Notes: generated by a model not told the origin, from the sequence alone. Positions 16,496 through 27,596 are shown, numbered from the stretch's first letter. The stretch: DNA of 64,000 nucleotides from Oscillospiraceae bacterium (GCA_902765025.1 CACWYC010000002.1:1-64000), one strand, 5' to 3'. Program-made: numbers and translations.

Positions 16496-18881
16496 ACTGT
16501 TTGAAAAATCCATCCGCACGCTGGAATTGCCCGCCGTGCTGGACATGCTTTCCCGCCACGCCGTCAGTGCGGCGGCCAAGGAGCGGTGCCAAAAGCTATT
16601 TCCCTCCACCGACCCTGCCGAAGTGTCGCTGCTGCTGGACCAGACCGACGCCGCCCGTGCCCGTCTGGGCCTCCACGGCAGCCCCAACTTCTCCGGTGTC
16701 AAGGACGTAGCCGCCGCCCTCTACCGGGCCGACCAGGGCGGCATGCTCAACACCCGCGAGCTGCTGGACGTGGCCGGGGTGCTGACGGCCTCCCGCCGTG
16801 TCAGCGAGTATGACCATGACCGCACCGGCGACCCTACCGCCATCGACCGCTTCTTCTCCGGCCTCCATACCAACAAGTACTTAGAGGAGAAGATCCGCTC
16901 CGCTATCTTAGACGAGGAGACCATCGCCGACACCGCCAGCGCCGAGCTGGGGGACATCCGCCGCAAGCTGCGCCAGGCCGCCGCCAAGGGCCGCTCCATT
17001 TTGCAGCGCATCATCTCCTCCCCCTCCTACGCCAAGGTCTTGCAGGAGGCGCTGATTACCCAGCGTGACGGCCGCTTCGTGGTGCCCGTCAAGGCGGAGT
17101 GCAAGGGCAGCCTGCCCGGCCTTGTCCACGACGTGTCCTCCTCCGGGGCCACGCTGTTCGTGGAGCCCATGGGCGTGGTGCAGGCCAACAACGAGTGCAA
17201 GGAGCTGGAAGCCAGAGAGCAAAAGGAGATTGAGCGCATCTTGCGCGCCCTCTCCGCCGAATGTGCCTCCTTCCGGGAGGACATTCTCTACGATTATGAC
17301 CTGCTGGTGCAGCTGGACGTGATTTTTGCCCGTGCCCAGCTCAGCTATCAGCTGGACGCCAGCCGCCCCGAGGTCCGCAAAAAGGGCGGCGTGGTGCTGC
17401 GCCGTGCCCGCCATCCCCTGCTGGACAGCGCCAAGGCCGTGCCCATCGACCTGACGCTGGGCGTGGACTACGACACCCTCGTCATCACCGGCCCCAACAC
17501 CGGCGGCAAGACCGTCACGTTGAAAACCCTGGGCCTTCTCTGCCTCATGGCCCAGTGCGGCCTCCACATCCCCGCCCAGAGCGGCAGCGCCGTCCGGGTG
17601 TTTGACCGGGTGCTGGCCGACGTGGGCGACGAGCAGAGCATCGAGCAGAGCCTGTCCACCTTCTCCGCCCACATGTCCAATCAGGTGGCCATTCTGGACC
17701 AGGCCGACGACCACAGCCTCCTGCTGTTTGACGAGCTGGGCGCCGGCACCGACCCTGTGGAGGGCGCGGCCCTGGCCATCGCCATCATTCAGCACGCCCG
17801 TCGCTGCGGCGCCCTCACCGCCGCCACCACCCACTATGCCGAGCTGAAAACCTTTGCCATGACCACCGCCGGCGTGGAGAACGCCAGCTGCGAGTTTGAC
17901 GTGGCCACCCTGCGGCCCACCTACCGCCTGCTCATCGGCATCCCCGGCAAGTCCAACGCCTTCGCCATCGCCGCCCGCCTGGGCCTGCCCCAGGCCATCA
18001 TCGACGAGGCCAAGGCCCAGATGGACAGCGAGAGCGTCCGCTTTGAGGACGTGCTCACCCAGCTGGAGGAAAAGCGCCAGCGCCTGGAAAAGGCCCAGAC
18101 CGAGGCCGACCGCCTGTGGCGCGCCCGGGAGGAGGACGCCCGCAAGGCCCGGACGTTCCGTGAGCAGATGGAGCGCGCCAAGGACAACGCCCGCCAAAAG
18201 GGGGAGGCGGAGGCCCGGCGCATTGTCCGCCAGGCGGAGGAGCAGACCCAGGCCATCTTCGACGAGCTGGACGACCTGCGCCGCCGCCAGCAAAAGGCGG
18301 TGGATGTCCAGGCCGTCAACGACGCCAAGGCCGCCGCCCGCCATAAGCTCAACGAGGTCAATGACCTGCTCCACACCCGGGAGGAGGAGCCCCAGCCCAT
18401 GGCCCCCAGCCGTCCCATCGCGGCGGGGGACACGGTGGAGCTGCCCGGCGTCCGCACAGGGGCCACCGTGCTCCACGTCAACCAGGACGGCACGCTGCTG
18501 CTGCAAGCCGGCAAGATGAAGATGACCGTCAAATCCGCCCAGGTCCGGCTGCTGGAAACGGCGGAGGAGATTGAAAAGAAGAATAAGCAGCGTGTCATCT
18601 CCGCCGCGGCCGCCCCCCAGGTGCGCCTGGCGGCCCGCGCCGCCTCGGAGCTGGACATCCGCGGCATGGAGACGTTGGAGGCCGAGGGCGTGGTGGAGAA
18701 CTATATCGACGCCGCCGTCATGGGCAAGCTGGGCACCGTCACCATCATCCACGGCAAGGGCACCGGCGCCCTTCGCAAGGCCGTCCATGAATGGCTCAAG
18801 CGCAATAAGGCCGTCAAGAGCTTCCGCCTGGGCCGCTATGGCGAGGGCGAAGCGGGCGTTACCGTGGTGGAATTGAAGTGA
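16488..18881 (+). CDS. mutS2: MutS2 family ATPase with Smr domain
   Basis: A 797-residue MutS2, implicated in suppression of homologous recombination and in rescue of collided ribosomes in Bacillus. Core and clamp domains come first. The ATPase has GPNTGGKTVT near residue 335 and LFDELGAGTDPVEG near 415. A long charged coiled coil follows (about 515-640, rich in E, K, R, A). A KOW-like segment (GDTVELPGV) precedes the C-terminal Smr domain with LDIRGM and HGKGTGALR. The DNA-mismatch recognition domain of MutS1 is absent, as expected. It overlaps recO by 8 nt. Confidence 0.95.
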   Translation: MSELFEKSIRTLELPAVLDMLSRHAVSAAAKERCQKLFPSTDPAEVSLLLDQTDAARARLGLHGSPNFSGVKDVAAALYRADQGGMLNTRELLDVAGVLTASRRVSEYDHDRTGDPTAIDRFFSGLHTNKYLEEKIRSAILDEETIADTASAELGDIRRKLRQAAAKGRSILQRIISSPSYAKVLQEALITQRDGRFVVPVKAECKGSLPGLVHDVSSSGATLFVEPMGVVQANNECKELEAREQKEIERILRALSAECASFREDILYDYDLLVQLDVIFARAQLSYQLDASRPEVRKKGGVVLRRARHPLLDSAKAVPIDLTLGVDYDTLVITGPNTGGKTVTLKTLGLLCLMAQCGLHIPAQSGSAVRVFDRVLADVGDEQSIEQSLSTFSAHMSNQVAILDQADDHSLLLFDELGAGTDPVEGAALAIAIIQHARRCGALTAATTHYAELKTFAMTTAGVENASCEFDVATLRPTYRLLIGIPGKSNAFAIAARLGLPQAIIDEAKAQMDSESVRFEDVLTQLEEKRQRLEKAQTEADRLWRAREEDARKARTFREQMERAKDNARQKGEAEARRIVRQAEEQTQAIFDELDDLRRRQQKAVDVQAVNDAKAAARHKLNEVNDLLHTREEEPQPMAPSRPIAAGDTVELPGVRTGATVLHVNQDGTLLLQAGKMKMTVKSAQVRLLETAEEIEKKNKQRVISAAAAPQVRLAARAASELDIRGMETLEAEGVVENYIDAAVMGKLGTVTIIHGKGTGALRKAVHEWLKRNKAVKSFRLGRYGEGEAGVTVVELK

Positions 18882-18952
18882 CATTGTCAAATTACCCAAA
18901 TTTCCTCCACGACATCCCCAAAATATGCACATAAAAATAGGAAAAAAACCTA

Positions 18953-18980
18953 TTGCAATCCCGTTTTATTTCAGTATAAT
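18953..18980 (+). promoter_or_regulatory. Sigma-A-type promoter for HPr
   Basis: TTGCAA (18953-18958), a 16-bp spacer and TATAAT (18975-18980) lie 62 nt before the start, in an AT-rich patch. Confidence 0.75.
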
Positions 18981-19042
18981 GTAGGGGAATGAGTTTTTTG
19001 ACTCCATAGACACATTTGATGGGATAAAAGGAGAGCTATTAT

Positions 19043-19306
19043 ATGTATACACAGGAAATCGTTGTTAAAAATGAGGTCGGCCTGCATGCCAGACCTGCCA
19101 CCTACTTTATCCAGAAGGCCAACGAGTTCAAGTCCGGCATCTGGGTGGAAAAAGACGAGCGCCGCGTCAACGCCAAGAGCCTGCTGGGCGTGCTGAGCCT
19201 GGGTATCGTCAAGGGCACCACCATCACCCTCATCGCTGATGGTTCCGATGAGAAGGAAGCCGTTGCCGCCCTGGCCGCTCTGATCGAGAACAACTTCGGC
19301 GAGTAA
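19043..19306 (+). CDS. HPr family phosphocarrier protein
   Basis: An 87-residue HPr-fold protein. His15 in GLHARPA is the site phosphorylated by enzyme I of the sugar phosphotransferase system. The regulatory serine Ser46 is also present (NAKSLLGVLSLG), so HPr-kinase-dependent carbon catabolite control is possible. Both phospho-sites are intact, which argues for true HPr rather than the regulatory paralogue Crh. The gene is monocistronic, with its own promoter and terminator, and a strong AAAGGAG ribosome site. No other PTS gene is in the window. Confidence 0.93.
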   Translation: MYTQEIVVKNEVGLHARPATYFIQKANEFKSGIWVEKDERRVNAKSLLGVLSLGIVKGTTITLIADGSDEKEAVAALAALIENNFGE

Positions 19307-19320
19307 TCCGGTCCATACGC

Positions 19321-19356
19321 AAATTTCCCTCACCCTTCGGGTGAGGGAAATTTTTT
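19321..19356. terminator. Bidirectional terminator, HPr / uvrC
   Basis: AAATTTCCCTCACCC / GGTGAGGGAAATTT with a TTCG loop and T tract. It lies between the convergent HPr and uvrC genes and reads as a terminator on both strands. Confidence 0.9.
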
Positions 19357-21196
19357 ATGCTTCTTCACCTTTGTCTTTCTCGTGGAACCGGGCGTACACG
19401 TTTTCCGCCACGTTCCGGGGCAGCACCGCCGCCAGCTCCTCCACGGTGGCCTGGGAGATGGCCCTCACCGTGCCGAAATGCTTCCGCACCTCCGCCTTGC
19501 GCTTCTCCCCCAGGCCGGGGATGTTGTCCAGCCGGCTGCGGTAGGCGCTCTTGCGGTGTTTCTCCCGGTGGAAGGTGATGGCGAAGCGGTGCACCTCCTC
19601 CTGCACCCTGCCCAGCATGGCGAACAGGGGCGGGTTGTTCTGTATGCCCAGCTCCTGCCCCTCCAGCGTTACCAGGGTACGGGTGCGGTGGCGGTCGTCC
19701 TTCACCATGCCCAGGATGGGCACGTCCAGCCCCAGGGCGGACACCGCCTCCCAGGCGGCGTGGGCGTGGCCAAGGCCGCCGTCGATGAGCAGCACGTCCG
19801 GCAGCGGGGCGAACTTGGGGTCGCCGTCCAAATACCGGGTAAACCGCCGGGTCAGCACCTCCTGCATGGCGGCGTAGTCGTTGGGGGCGGTCAGCGTCTT
19901 GATGGCGAACTTCCGGTAGTCCCGCTTCAGGGGCTTTCCGTCCTGAAACACCACCATGCTGGCCACCATGTCGTCGCTGCCGGTGTTGGAGATGTCGTAG
20001 CTCTCCATCCGGTGGGGGAACCGGGGCAGCGCCGCCAGGGCTTCCAGGCTTTGCAGCGTGCGGTTGGTGCGCTCGAAGTCGGTGGTGATGCGCTCCACCT
20101 CCTCCCGGGCGTTCCGCTCCGCCATCTCCACCAGGTCGGCCCGCTGGCCCCGCTGGGGGGCGTGGATGATGACCTTCCGCCCGGCGTTGGCGGTGAGCAG
20201 TGCGGCAAAGGTGTCGCTGCCCTCCCAGAGAAAGGGCACCATGATCTCCCTGGGCAGCAGGGGCCTGCCTAAATAGTACTGGCTCAGCACGGCGGCAAGC
20301 ACGTCCTCGCCGCCCTCCTCCGCCCCGGTGGGGAATACCTGCACCTCCCGGGACAGGAGATCGCCGTTTTCGATGTGCAGCACCGCCGCCCCGGTGCGCA
20401 CCTGCCCGGTGAACAGGCCCCAGATGTCGGTGTCGGCGCAGATGCCGGCGATGACCTGCTGCTGCTTTGTCAGCACCGCCAGCGCCCGCATCTGGTCCCG
20501 CAGCGCCGCCGCCTTTTCAAAGGCCAGGGCCTCGGCGGCCTCGTTCATCTCGCTCTCCAGCTGCCGCCGGAGCTGGGGCAGCTTGCCCTCAAAGAGGCTG
20601 GCCCCCCGGGCAATCCGCCGGGCGTATTCCTCCGCCCCCGGCCCCTCGGGGAGACACCAGCCGTCGCATTTGCCGATGTGGTAGTTCAGGCAGGGCCGCT
20701 CCTTGCCAATGTCCCGGGGGAAGCGGCGGGAGCAGGTGGGCAGCTTTAACAGGTTGCATACCGCGTCAATGGCGCCGTGGGTCTCGTGCCGCCCGCCAAA
20801 GGGGCCGTAGTAGGCGGTGCCGTCGTCCCCCGGCTTGCTCACCAGCGTAAACCGGGGATAGGGCTCGTTTTTGTTCAGCCGCACAAAAGGGTACCCCTTG
20901 TCGTCCTTTAAGAGAATGTTGTAATGGGGCTGATGGCGCTTGATGAGGGAGTTTTCCAGTATCAGCGCCTCAAACTCCGTCCGCACCACAATGGTGTCGA
21001 AGTGGTCCACCGAGGCCACCATGGCCCGGGTCTTCTCGTTGTGTCCCCGCCCGGCCTGGAAATACTGGCTCACCCGGTTTTTCAGCTTTTTGGCCTTGCC
21101 CACATAGATGACCTGGCCCGTCTTGTCCATCATGATGTATACGCCCGGCTCCAGGGGCAGGCTGTCCGCCTTTTTCAAAAGCTCTGCTTTCGTCAC
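19355..21196 (-). CDS. uvrC: Excinuclease ABC subunit C
   Basis: Makes the dual incisions in nucleotide excision repair. The product is about 613 residues. Its N-terminal GIY-YIG nuclease has PGVYIMM and IYVGKAKKL; UVR motif and cysteine regions lie in the middle. The C-terminal RNase H-like nuclease has LLIDGGLGHAHAA, and the helix-hairpin-helix end has IPGLGEKRKAEVRKHFG. The GTG at 21196 is preferred because GAGGTGA ends 5 nt upstream; a GTG at 21205 lies inside that ribosome site. uvrA and uvrB are not in the window. A TTGCCT-18-TATACT promoter lies upstream. Confidence 0.95.
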   Translation of the reverse strand: MTKAELLKKADSLPLEPGVYIMMDKTGQVIYVGKAKKLKNRVSQYFQAGRGHNEKTRAMVASVDHFDTIVVRTEFEALILENSLIKRHQPHYNILLKDDKGYPFVRLNKNEPYPRFTLVSKPGDDGTAYYGPFGGRHETHGAIDAVCNLLKLPTCSRRFPRDIGKERPCLNYHIGKCDGWCLPEGPGAEEYARRIARGASLFEGKLPQLRRQLESEMNEAAEALAFEKAAALRDQMRALAVLTKQQQVIAGICADTDIWGLFTGQVRTGAAVLHIENGDLLSREVQVFPTGAEEGGEDVLAAVLSQYYLGRPLLPREIMVPFLWEGSDTFAALLTANAGRKVIIHAPQRGQRADLVEMAERNAREEVERITTDFERTNRTLQSLEALAALPRFPHRMESYDISNTGSDDMVASMVVFQDGKPLKRDYRKFAIKTLTAPNDYAAMQEVLTRRFTRYLDGDPKFAPLPDVLLIDGGLGHAHAAWEAVSALGLDVPILGMVKDDRHRTRTLVTLEGQELGIQNNPPLFAMLGRVQEEVHRFAITFHREKHRKSAYRSRLDNIPGLGEKRKAEVRKHFGTVRAISQATVEELAAVLPRNVAENVYARFHEKDKGEEA

Positions 21197-21219
21197 TTCT
21201 CTCACCTCGCTTATCTTTC

Positions 21220-21249
21220 AGTATACCACGCCCAAGGCCCCACAGGCAA
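21220..21249 (-). promoter_or_regulatory. Sigma-A-type promoter for uvrC
   Basis: On the minus strand, TTGCCT (21249-21244), an 18-bp spacer and TATACT (21225-21220). Confidence 0.6.
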
Positions 21250-21251
21250 GG

Positions 21252-21280
21252 TTGCGTTTTTGCCCCCGGCGGATTATACT
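21252..21280 (+). promoter_or_regulatory. Sigma-A-type promoter for nudC
   Basis: TTGCGT (21252-21257), a 17-bp spacer and TATACT (21275-21280), back-to-back with the uvrC promoter. Confidence 0.6.
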
Positions 21281-21310
21281 GTAAAAAAACCGTGAAAAGA
21301 GGCCATCCCC

Positions 21311-22132
21311 ATGATGATACAGGACATCGCCCCCCACCGCTACGACCACACCTACGTCACCCGCCCCGCCGCTCCCGGCGACGCCGCCCTGTGCTACGAC
21401 CGCCGTGGCGTGGTGCTGCGCCGGGAGGGGGAGTGCTACGCCCTGCCCCGGTTCCATGACGGCATCCCCACCGCTGGGGCACGCCACCTCTTTGCCATCG
21501 ACGGCGTGGCCTGTTTTTTGGCCGCCCCGCCTGCCGCCCTGCCCCAGGGGTGCGAGTGGGTGGACTTCACCGCCCTCCGCGCCGTCCGCCCGTTGGAGAC
21601 GGCCTTTGCCGCCGTCACCGGGGCCCATCTCTACCGCTGGTATCGTGACCGCCGCTTCTGCCCCCGCTGCGGCACCCCCATGGCCCCCGGCACCGCCGAG
21701 CGCAGTATGGTCTGCCCCGACTGCGGCCTCACCGACTATCCCAAAATCTGCCCCGCGGTGATCGTGGCGGTGAAAAACGGCGATAAGCTGCTCCTGACCC
21801 GGTACGCCGACCGCCCCTACCGCGGCCCCGCCCTCATCGCCGGCTACGTGGAGATCGGCGAGACGCCGGAGGACACCGTCCGCCGGGAGGTGATGGAGGA
21901 GGTGGGCCTGCGGGTGAAAAACCTGCGGTACTATAAGAGCCAGCCCTGGGGCTTTACCGACACGCTGCTCATGGGCTTTTACTGCGACCTGGACGGCGAC
22001 GACGCCATATGCCTGGACGAGACGGAGCTGAGCCGGGGCGAATGGCTTTCCCGTGACGAAATCCCCTCCCGGGAAAACGAAATCAGCCTCACCGGCGAGA
22101 TGATAGAGCGGTTCCGGCTGGGCTTGGAATAA
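21311..22132 (+). CDS. nudC: NAD+ diphosphatase / NADH pyrophosphatase (Nudix)
   Basis: Hydrolyses NAD(H) to NMN(H) and AMP; the family can also remove NAD caps from RNA. The 273-residue protein has a central zinc ribbon (CPRCG ... CPDCG), then a Nudix box (GYVEIGETPEDTVRREVMEEVGL, conserved Glu residues intact). SQPWGF follows, the NudC-specific SQPW motif. Start at the first of two adjacent ATGs; the ribosome site is weak. It is convergent with the recG-side small membrane protein gene. Confidence 0.92.
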   Translation: MMIQDIAPHRYDHTYVTRPAAPGDAALCYDRRGVVLRREGECYALPRFHDGIPTAGARHLFAIDGVACFLAAPPAALPQGCEWVDFTALRAVRPLETAFAAVTGAHLYRWYRDRRFCPRCGTPMAPGTAERSMVCPDCGLTDYPKICPAVIVAVKNGDKLLLTRYADRPYRGPALIAGYVEIGETPEDTVRREVMEEVGLRVKNLRYYKSQPWGFTDTLLMGFYCDLDGDDAICLDETELSRGEWLSRDEIPSRENEISLTGEMIERFRLGLE

Positions 22133-22136
22133 TCAT

Positions 22137-22176
22137 AAAAAACGCATCCGGGCGGTCATTCCTCCCCGGATGCGTT
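22137..22176 (-). terminator. Terminator overlapping the end of the upstream minus-strand CDS
   Basis: On the minus strand, AACGCATCCGGG and CCCGGATGCGTT form a 12-bp stem followed by T6. The left arm codes for the last residues of the protein at 22156-22542. Confidence 0.85.
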
Positions 22177-22538
22177 CTCCTTGTGCTCCGCCGGGGCGTC
22201 TCTCCGCCCGGCTTTTTTCTTTTTGATGCTCTCTTTCAGCTTCTCCCCCATCTCCCGCAGCACCCCCAGGGTCTGCTGGTCCTGGGGGAACAGCCACCGC
22301 AGCAGCGCCATGGCGATGGCCACCGTGGCCAGCTTCTCCGGCGACACCGGCAGCCACAGAAAGGCCAGGTACGCCCCGCCCACCGACACCATCCACGGGA
22401 TGCTCCGCCAGGTGCCCAACGCGAAGAGGACATAGCTCCACCCGTTGGTGATCATCCACGCCACCGCCAGACACAGCAGCAACCGTGGATTGGCGATAAA
22501 ACGGATGATTTTTTGCAACAGAATTTTCAGCTTTTGAT

Positions 22539-22542
<4 letters not shown>
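22156..22542 (-). CDS. Small membrane protein of unknown function downstream of recG
   Basis: A 128-residue protein not recognised as a named family. The basic N-terminus (MNQKLKILLQKIIRF) is followed by two hydrophobic segments (about 20-42 and 50-66). A third weaker one at about 69-80 includes the SPEKLATVAIAMALLRWLFP region. The hydrophilic tail is rich in Lys, Glu and Ala. The TTG start overlaps the recG stop (TTGA), and GGAGG lies 7 nt upstream, so translation is coupled to recG. Function is unknown; a role unrelated to RecG is as likely as a shared one. Confidence 0.78.
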
Positions 22543-24593
<2,051 letters not shown>

Positions 24594-24625
24594 TTTCCCC
24601 GCCTCCTTTTTGTTATACTGCCGCC

Positions 24626-24654
24626 ATTATAGCAGAATTATCCCGCCGCCGCAA
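24626..24654 (-). promoter_or_regulatory. Sigma-A-type promoter for recG
   Basis: On the minus strand, TTGCGG (24654-24649), a 17-bp spacer and TATAAT (24631-24626), 33 nt before the start codon. Confidence 0.7.
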
Positions 24655-24676
24655 CACGGCCATGGGCACAAAACAA

Positions 24677-24697
24677 GGGAGGGCAACCGCCCTCCCT
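24677..24697 (-). terminator. Probable terminator after folA
   Basis: GGGAGGGC / GCCCTCCC stem. On the minus strand it is followed by a T-rich stretch (TTGTTTTGTG), so it is a moderate terminator. Confidence 0.6.
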
Positions 24698-24709
24698 GCT
24701 CATGCAGCA

Positions 24710-25186
24710 TCATCGCCTTACATAGTGGATAAATTGATACCGGACGCCGCCCTCCTCATGGACGGGGCTTGCGTAGCATTTTTTCCACGCCGGGTCGCTG
24801 TCCAGATCGGGGAAATAGGCGTCGGCCTCCGCCGAGGCGAAAATTTTGGTGACGTACACCTTTTGGCAATACGGCAGCAGCGCCCGGTAGGTCTGGGCTC
24901 CACCGATGCAGAAGTCCTCCGCCCCGGCGGTCTCCGCCGCCTGGGCCACGGTGTGTACCGCTTCCGCCCCGTTGGGGGCATAGTCTCGCCGGGCCGTCAG
25001 CACCACGTTCCGCCGCCCGGGCAGGCCCCGGCCCCCCGGCAGACTCTCCAACGTTTTGCGGCCCATCACCACCGTGCGGCCCAGGGTCAGACGGCGAAAC
25101 CGCTGCAAGTCGCCCTTGATGTGAAACAGCAGCTTGCCGTCCCGGCCGATGCCCCAGTGCTCCGTCACTGCCACAATGGCCTGCAT
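24710..25186 (-). CDS. folA: Dihydrofolate reductase
   Basis: Regenerates tetrahydrofolate from the dihydrofolate made by thymidylate synthase. The 158-residue protein starts MQAIVAVTEHWGIGRDGKLLF. The substrate acid is in KGDLQRFR, VVMGRKTLESL binds cofactor, and DFCIGGAQTYRALLP is the glycine-rich loop. The gene follows thyA after 12 bp on the same strand, the usual functional pair for dTMP synthesis. Confidence 0.94.
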   Translation of the reverse strand: MQAIVAVTEHWGIGRDGKLLFHIKGDLQRFRRLTLGRTVVMGRKTLESLPGGRGLPGRRNVVLTARRDYAPNGAEAVHTVAQAAETAGAEDFCIGGAQTYRALLPYCQKVYVTKIFASAEADAYFPDLDSDPAWKKCYASPVHEEGGVRYQFIHYVRR

Positions 25187-25198
25187 ACCGCGTCCCCC

Positions 25199-26029
25199 TT
25201 AAATGGCCACCGGGATTTTGTCCTCAAAGGGATGGGGATCGTACCCCTCCAGCGAGAAGCTGTCCCGGGTAAAGGCGTAGAAGTCAGTCACCGACTTGTC
25301 CATCACGAATTTCGGCGCCGGACGGGGCTCCAGGTCCAGCAGCTTTTCCACAATGGGCACGTGGCGGTCGTAGATGTGGGCGTCGGCGATGACGTGTACC
25401 AGCTCCCCCGGCACCAGGCCGGACGCCTGGGCCATCATGTGTACCAGCACGCTGTACTGCACCACGTTCCAGTTGTTGGCCGCCAGCATATCCTGGGACC
25501 GCTGGTTCAAGATGGCGTTCAGGGTGTTGCCGGACACGTTGAAGGTCATGGAGTAGGCGCAGGGGTAGAGGGCCATCTCGTGGAGGTCCTGGAAGTTGTA
25601 GATATTGGTCAAAATCCGGCGGGAGGCGGGGTTGTGCTTCAGGTCGTACAGCACCCGGTCCACCTGGTCCATGTCCCCCTCGGGGTAGTGGTGCTTCACG
25701 GAGAGCTGGTAGCCGTAGGCCTTGCCGATGGAGCCGTTCTCGTCGGCCCAGCTATCCCAGATGTGGCCCCGCAGGTCGTGGATGTTGTTGCTCTTCTGCT
25801 GCCAGATCCACAGCAGCTCGTCGATGCAGGTCTTGAAATAGGTGCGCCGGATGGTGAGGATGGGGAACTCCTCCTGTAAATTGTACCGGTTGACGATGCC
25901 AAACCGCTTCACCGTGTGGGCGGGGGCGCCGTCGTCCCAATGGGGGCGCACGTCCCGGTCGGTGTCCCACACGCCGCGTGTGAGAATCTCCCGGCAGTTT
26001 TCCTGAAATACCCGGTCAGCGTAGCTCAT
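25199..26029 (-). CDS. thyA: Thymidylate synthase, Bacillus ThyA / phage-like branch
   Basis: Methylates dUMP to dTMP with methylenetetrahydrofolate. The 276-residue protein has catalytic Cys157 in ALYPCAYSM, where most ThyA have a PPCHT-type motif. As recalled from memory, Bacillus ThyA and related phage enzymes have an ALTPCVY-type sequence, so this protein belongs nearer to that branch. Other conserved elements are SRRI (136-139), QRSQDM (176-181) with the dUMP-contact Asp, and NWNVVQYS. The ATG at 26029 is followed by MSYADRVFQENCREIL. It forms an operon with folA. Confidence 0.92.
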   Translation of the reverse strand: MSYADRVFQENCREILTRGVWDTDRDVRPHWDDGAPAHTVKRFGIVNRYNLQEEFPILTIRRTYFKTCIDELLWIWQQKSNNIHDLRGHIWDSWADENGSIGKAYGYQLSVKHHYPEGDMDQVDRVLYDLKHNPASRRILTNIYNFQDLHEMALYPCAYSMTFNVSGNTLNAILNQRSQDMLAANNWNVVQYSVLVHMMAQASGLVPGELVHVIADAHIYDRHVPIVEKLLDLEPRPAPKFVMDKSVTDFYAFTRDSFSLEGYDPHPFEDKIPVAI

Positions 26030-26144
26030 GGGGGGTTCCTCCTTTATCGCCCCAGAGGGGGCGTCTCGTTTCCATTATTCTACCATTCCCGGCCCGCCCC
26101 CGCAAGGGGCAATCGCATGATACCTGCCATAAGCAAAAAAAGAC

Positions 26145-26173
26145 TTGTTTTTGCCTTCATAAGCAAGTATAAT
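26145..26173 (+). promoter_or_regulatory. Sigma-A-type promoter for the FAD oxidoreductase
   Basis: TTGTTT (26145-26150), a 17-bp spacer and TATAAT (26168-26173), 35 nt before the start. Confidence 0.72.
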
Positions 26174-26208
26174 GAATCGGCTTGAGAAAACGACAGGAGG
26201 TACATCCT

Positions 26209-27582
26209 ATGACATACGACGTGCTGATCATCGGCGGCGGCCCCGGCGGCATCTACACCGCCTACGAGCTGCTGGAAAAGCGGCCCGAGCTGAAAATCGC
26301 CCTCTTTGAGACGGGCCATACCCTCTCCCGCCGCCACTGCCCCATCGACGGCGTGAAGGTGAAGAGCTGCATCAAGTGCCCCACCTGCGCCATTATGAAC
26401 GGCTTCGGAGGCGCCGGCGCCTTCTCCGATGGCAAGTATAACATCACCAACCAGTTCGGCGGCACCCTCCATGAGTACATCGGCAAGGCAGCGTCCCTGG
26501 AACTGATGGAATACGTGGACAAAATCAACATGGAAAACGGCGGCCAGGGCACAAAGCTGTACTCCACCGGCAACACCAAGGTGAAAAAACTGTGCCTGGA
26601 AAATGACCTCCACCTGCTGGACGCCTCCGTCCGCCACCTGGGCACCGACATCAACTATGTGGTGCTGGAAAATCTGTACCGCAAGCTGGAAAAGGGCGTG
26701 GAACTGTATTTCGACACCCCGGTGGACACGGTGGAGAAGGTGGAGGGCGGCTACCGCGTCACCACCAAGGCCGGGGCCTTCGAGGGCCGGGCCTGCGTCA
26801 TCTCCGTGGGCCGCAGCGGCAGCAAGTGGATGGAGAGCGTGTGCCGCGACCTGCACATCGAGACCAAATCCAACCGGGTGGACATCGGCGTCCGGGTGGA
26901 GCTGCCCTACCAGGTGTTCGCCCACCTCACCGACGAGCTGTATGAGAGCAAAATCGTGTACCGCACCAAGACGTACCAGGACCGGGTGCGCACGTTCTGC
27001 ATGAATCCCCACGGCGTGGTGGTCAACGAGAACACCAACGGCATCATCACCGTCAACGGCCACAGCTATGAGGACCCCGCCCTCCACACCGACAACACCA
27101 ATTTCGCCCTGCTGGTGGCCAAGCATTTCTCCGAGCCCTTCAAGGACTCCAACGGCTACGGCGAGAGCATCGCCCGGCTCAGCAATATGCTGGGCGGCGG
27201 CGTCATCGTCCAGCGGTTCGGCGACCTGATCCGGGGCCAGCGCAGCACGGAGAAGCGGCTTTCCGAGAGCTTCGTCACCCCCACCCTGGCCGCCACGGCA
27301 GGGGATTTGAGCCTGGTGATGCCCAAGCGGATTCTGGACGGCATCATCGAGATGATCTACGCTCTGGATAAAATCGCCCCCGGCACCGCCAACGACGACA
27401 CCCTGCTCTACGGCGTGGAGGTGAAGTTCTACAACATGGAGGTGGCTCTGGACGAGAACCTCCAGACCTGCCATGAAAACCTGTTCGTCATCGGCGACGG
27501 CAGCGGCGTCACCCACTCCCTGAGCCACGCCAGCGCCAGCGGCGTGTATGTGGCCCGGCACCTGGCGGAAAAGCTGGGGTAA
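26209..27582 (+). CDS. NAD(P)/FAD-dependent oxidoreductase of unknown substrate
   Basis: A 457-residue flavoprotein. The N-terminus carries an FAD dinucleotide-binding motif (VLIIGGGPGGIYTAYELL). The C-terminus has the FAD-closing strand NLFVIGDGSGVTHSLSHASASG. Between them, CPIDGVKVKSCIKCPTCAIMNGFGGAGAFSDGKYN carries three close cysteines in a KSCIKCPTC context. This is typical of clostridial 'NAD(FAD)-utilising dehydrogenases', whose substrate is not known. Start at ATG 26209 with AGGAGG 8 nt upstream. It is monocistronic, closed by a strong terminator. Confidence 0.85.
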   Translation: MTYDVLIIGGGPGGIYTAYELLEKRPELKIALFETGHTLSRRHCPIDGVKVKSCIKCPTCAIMNGFGGAGAFSDGKYNITNQFGGTLHEYIGKAASLELMEYVDKINMENGGQGTKLYSTGNTKVKKLCLENDLHLLDASVRHLGTDINYVVLENLYRKLEKGVELYFDTPVDTVEKVEGGYRVTTKAGAFEGRACVISVGRSGSKWMESVCRDLHIETKSNRVDIGVRVELPYQVFAHLTDELYESKIVYRTKTYQDRVRTFCMNPHGVVVNENTNGIITVNGHSYEDPALHTDNTNFALLVAKHFSEPFKDSNGYGESIARLSNMLGGGVIVQRFGDLIRGQRSTEKRLSESFVTPTLAATAGDLSLVMPKRILDGIIEMIYALDKIAPGTANDDTLLYGVEVKFYNMEVALDENLQTCHENLFVIGDGSGVTHSLSHASASGVYVARHLAEKLG

Positions 27583-27596
27583 AGGGTTATAATAGG

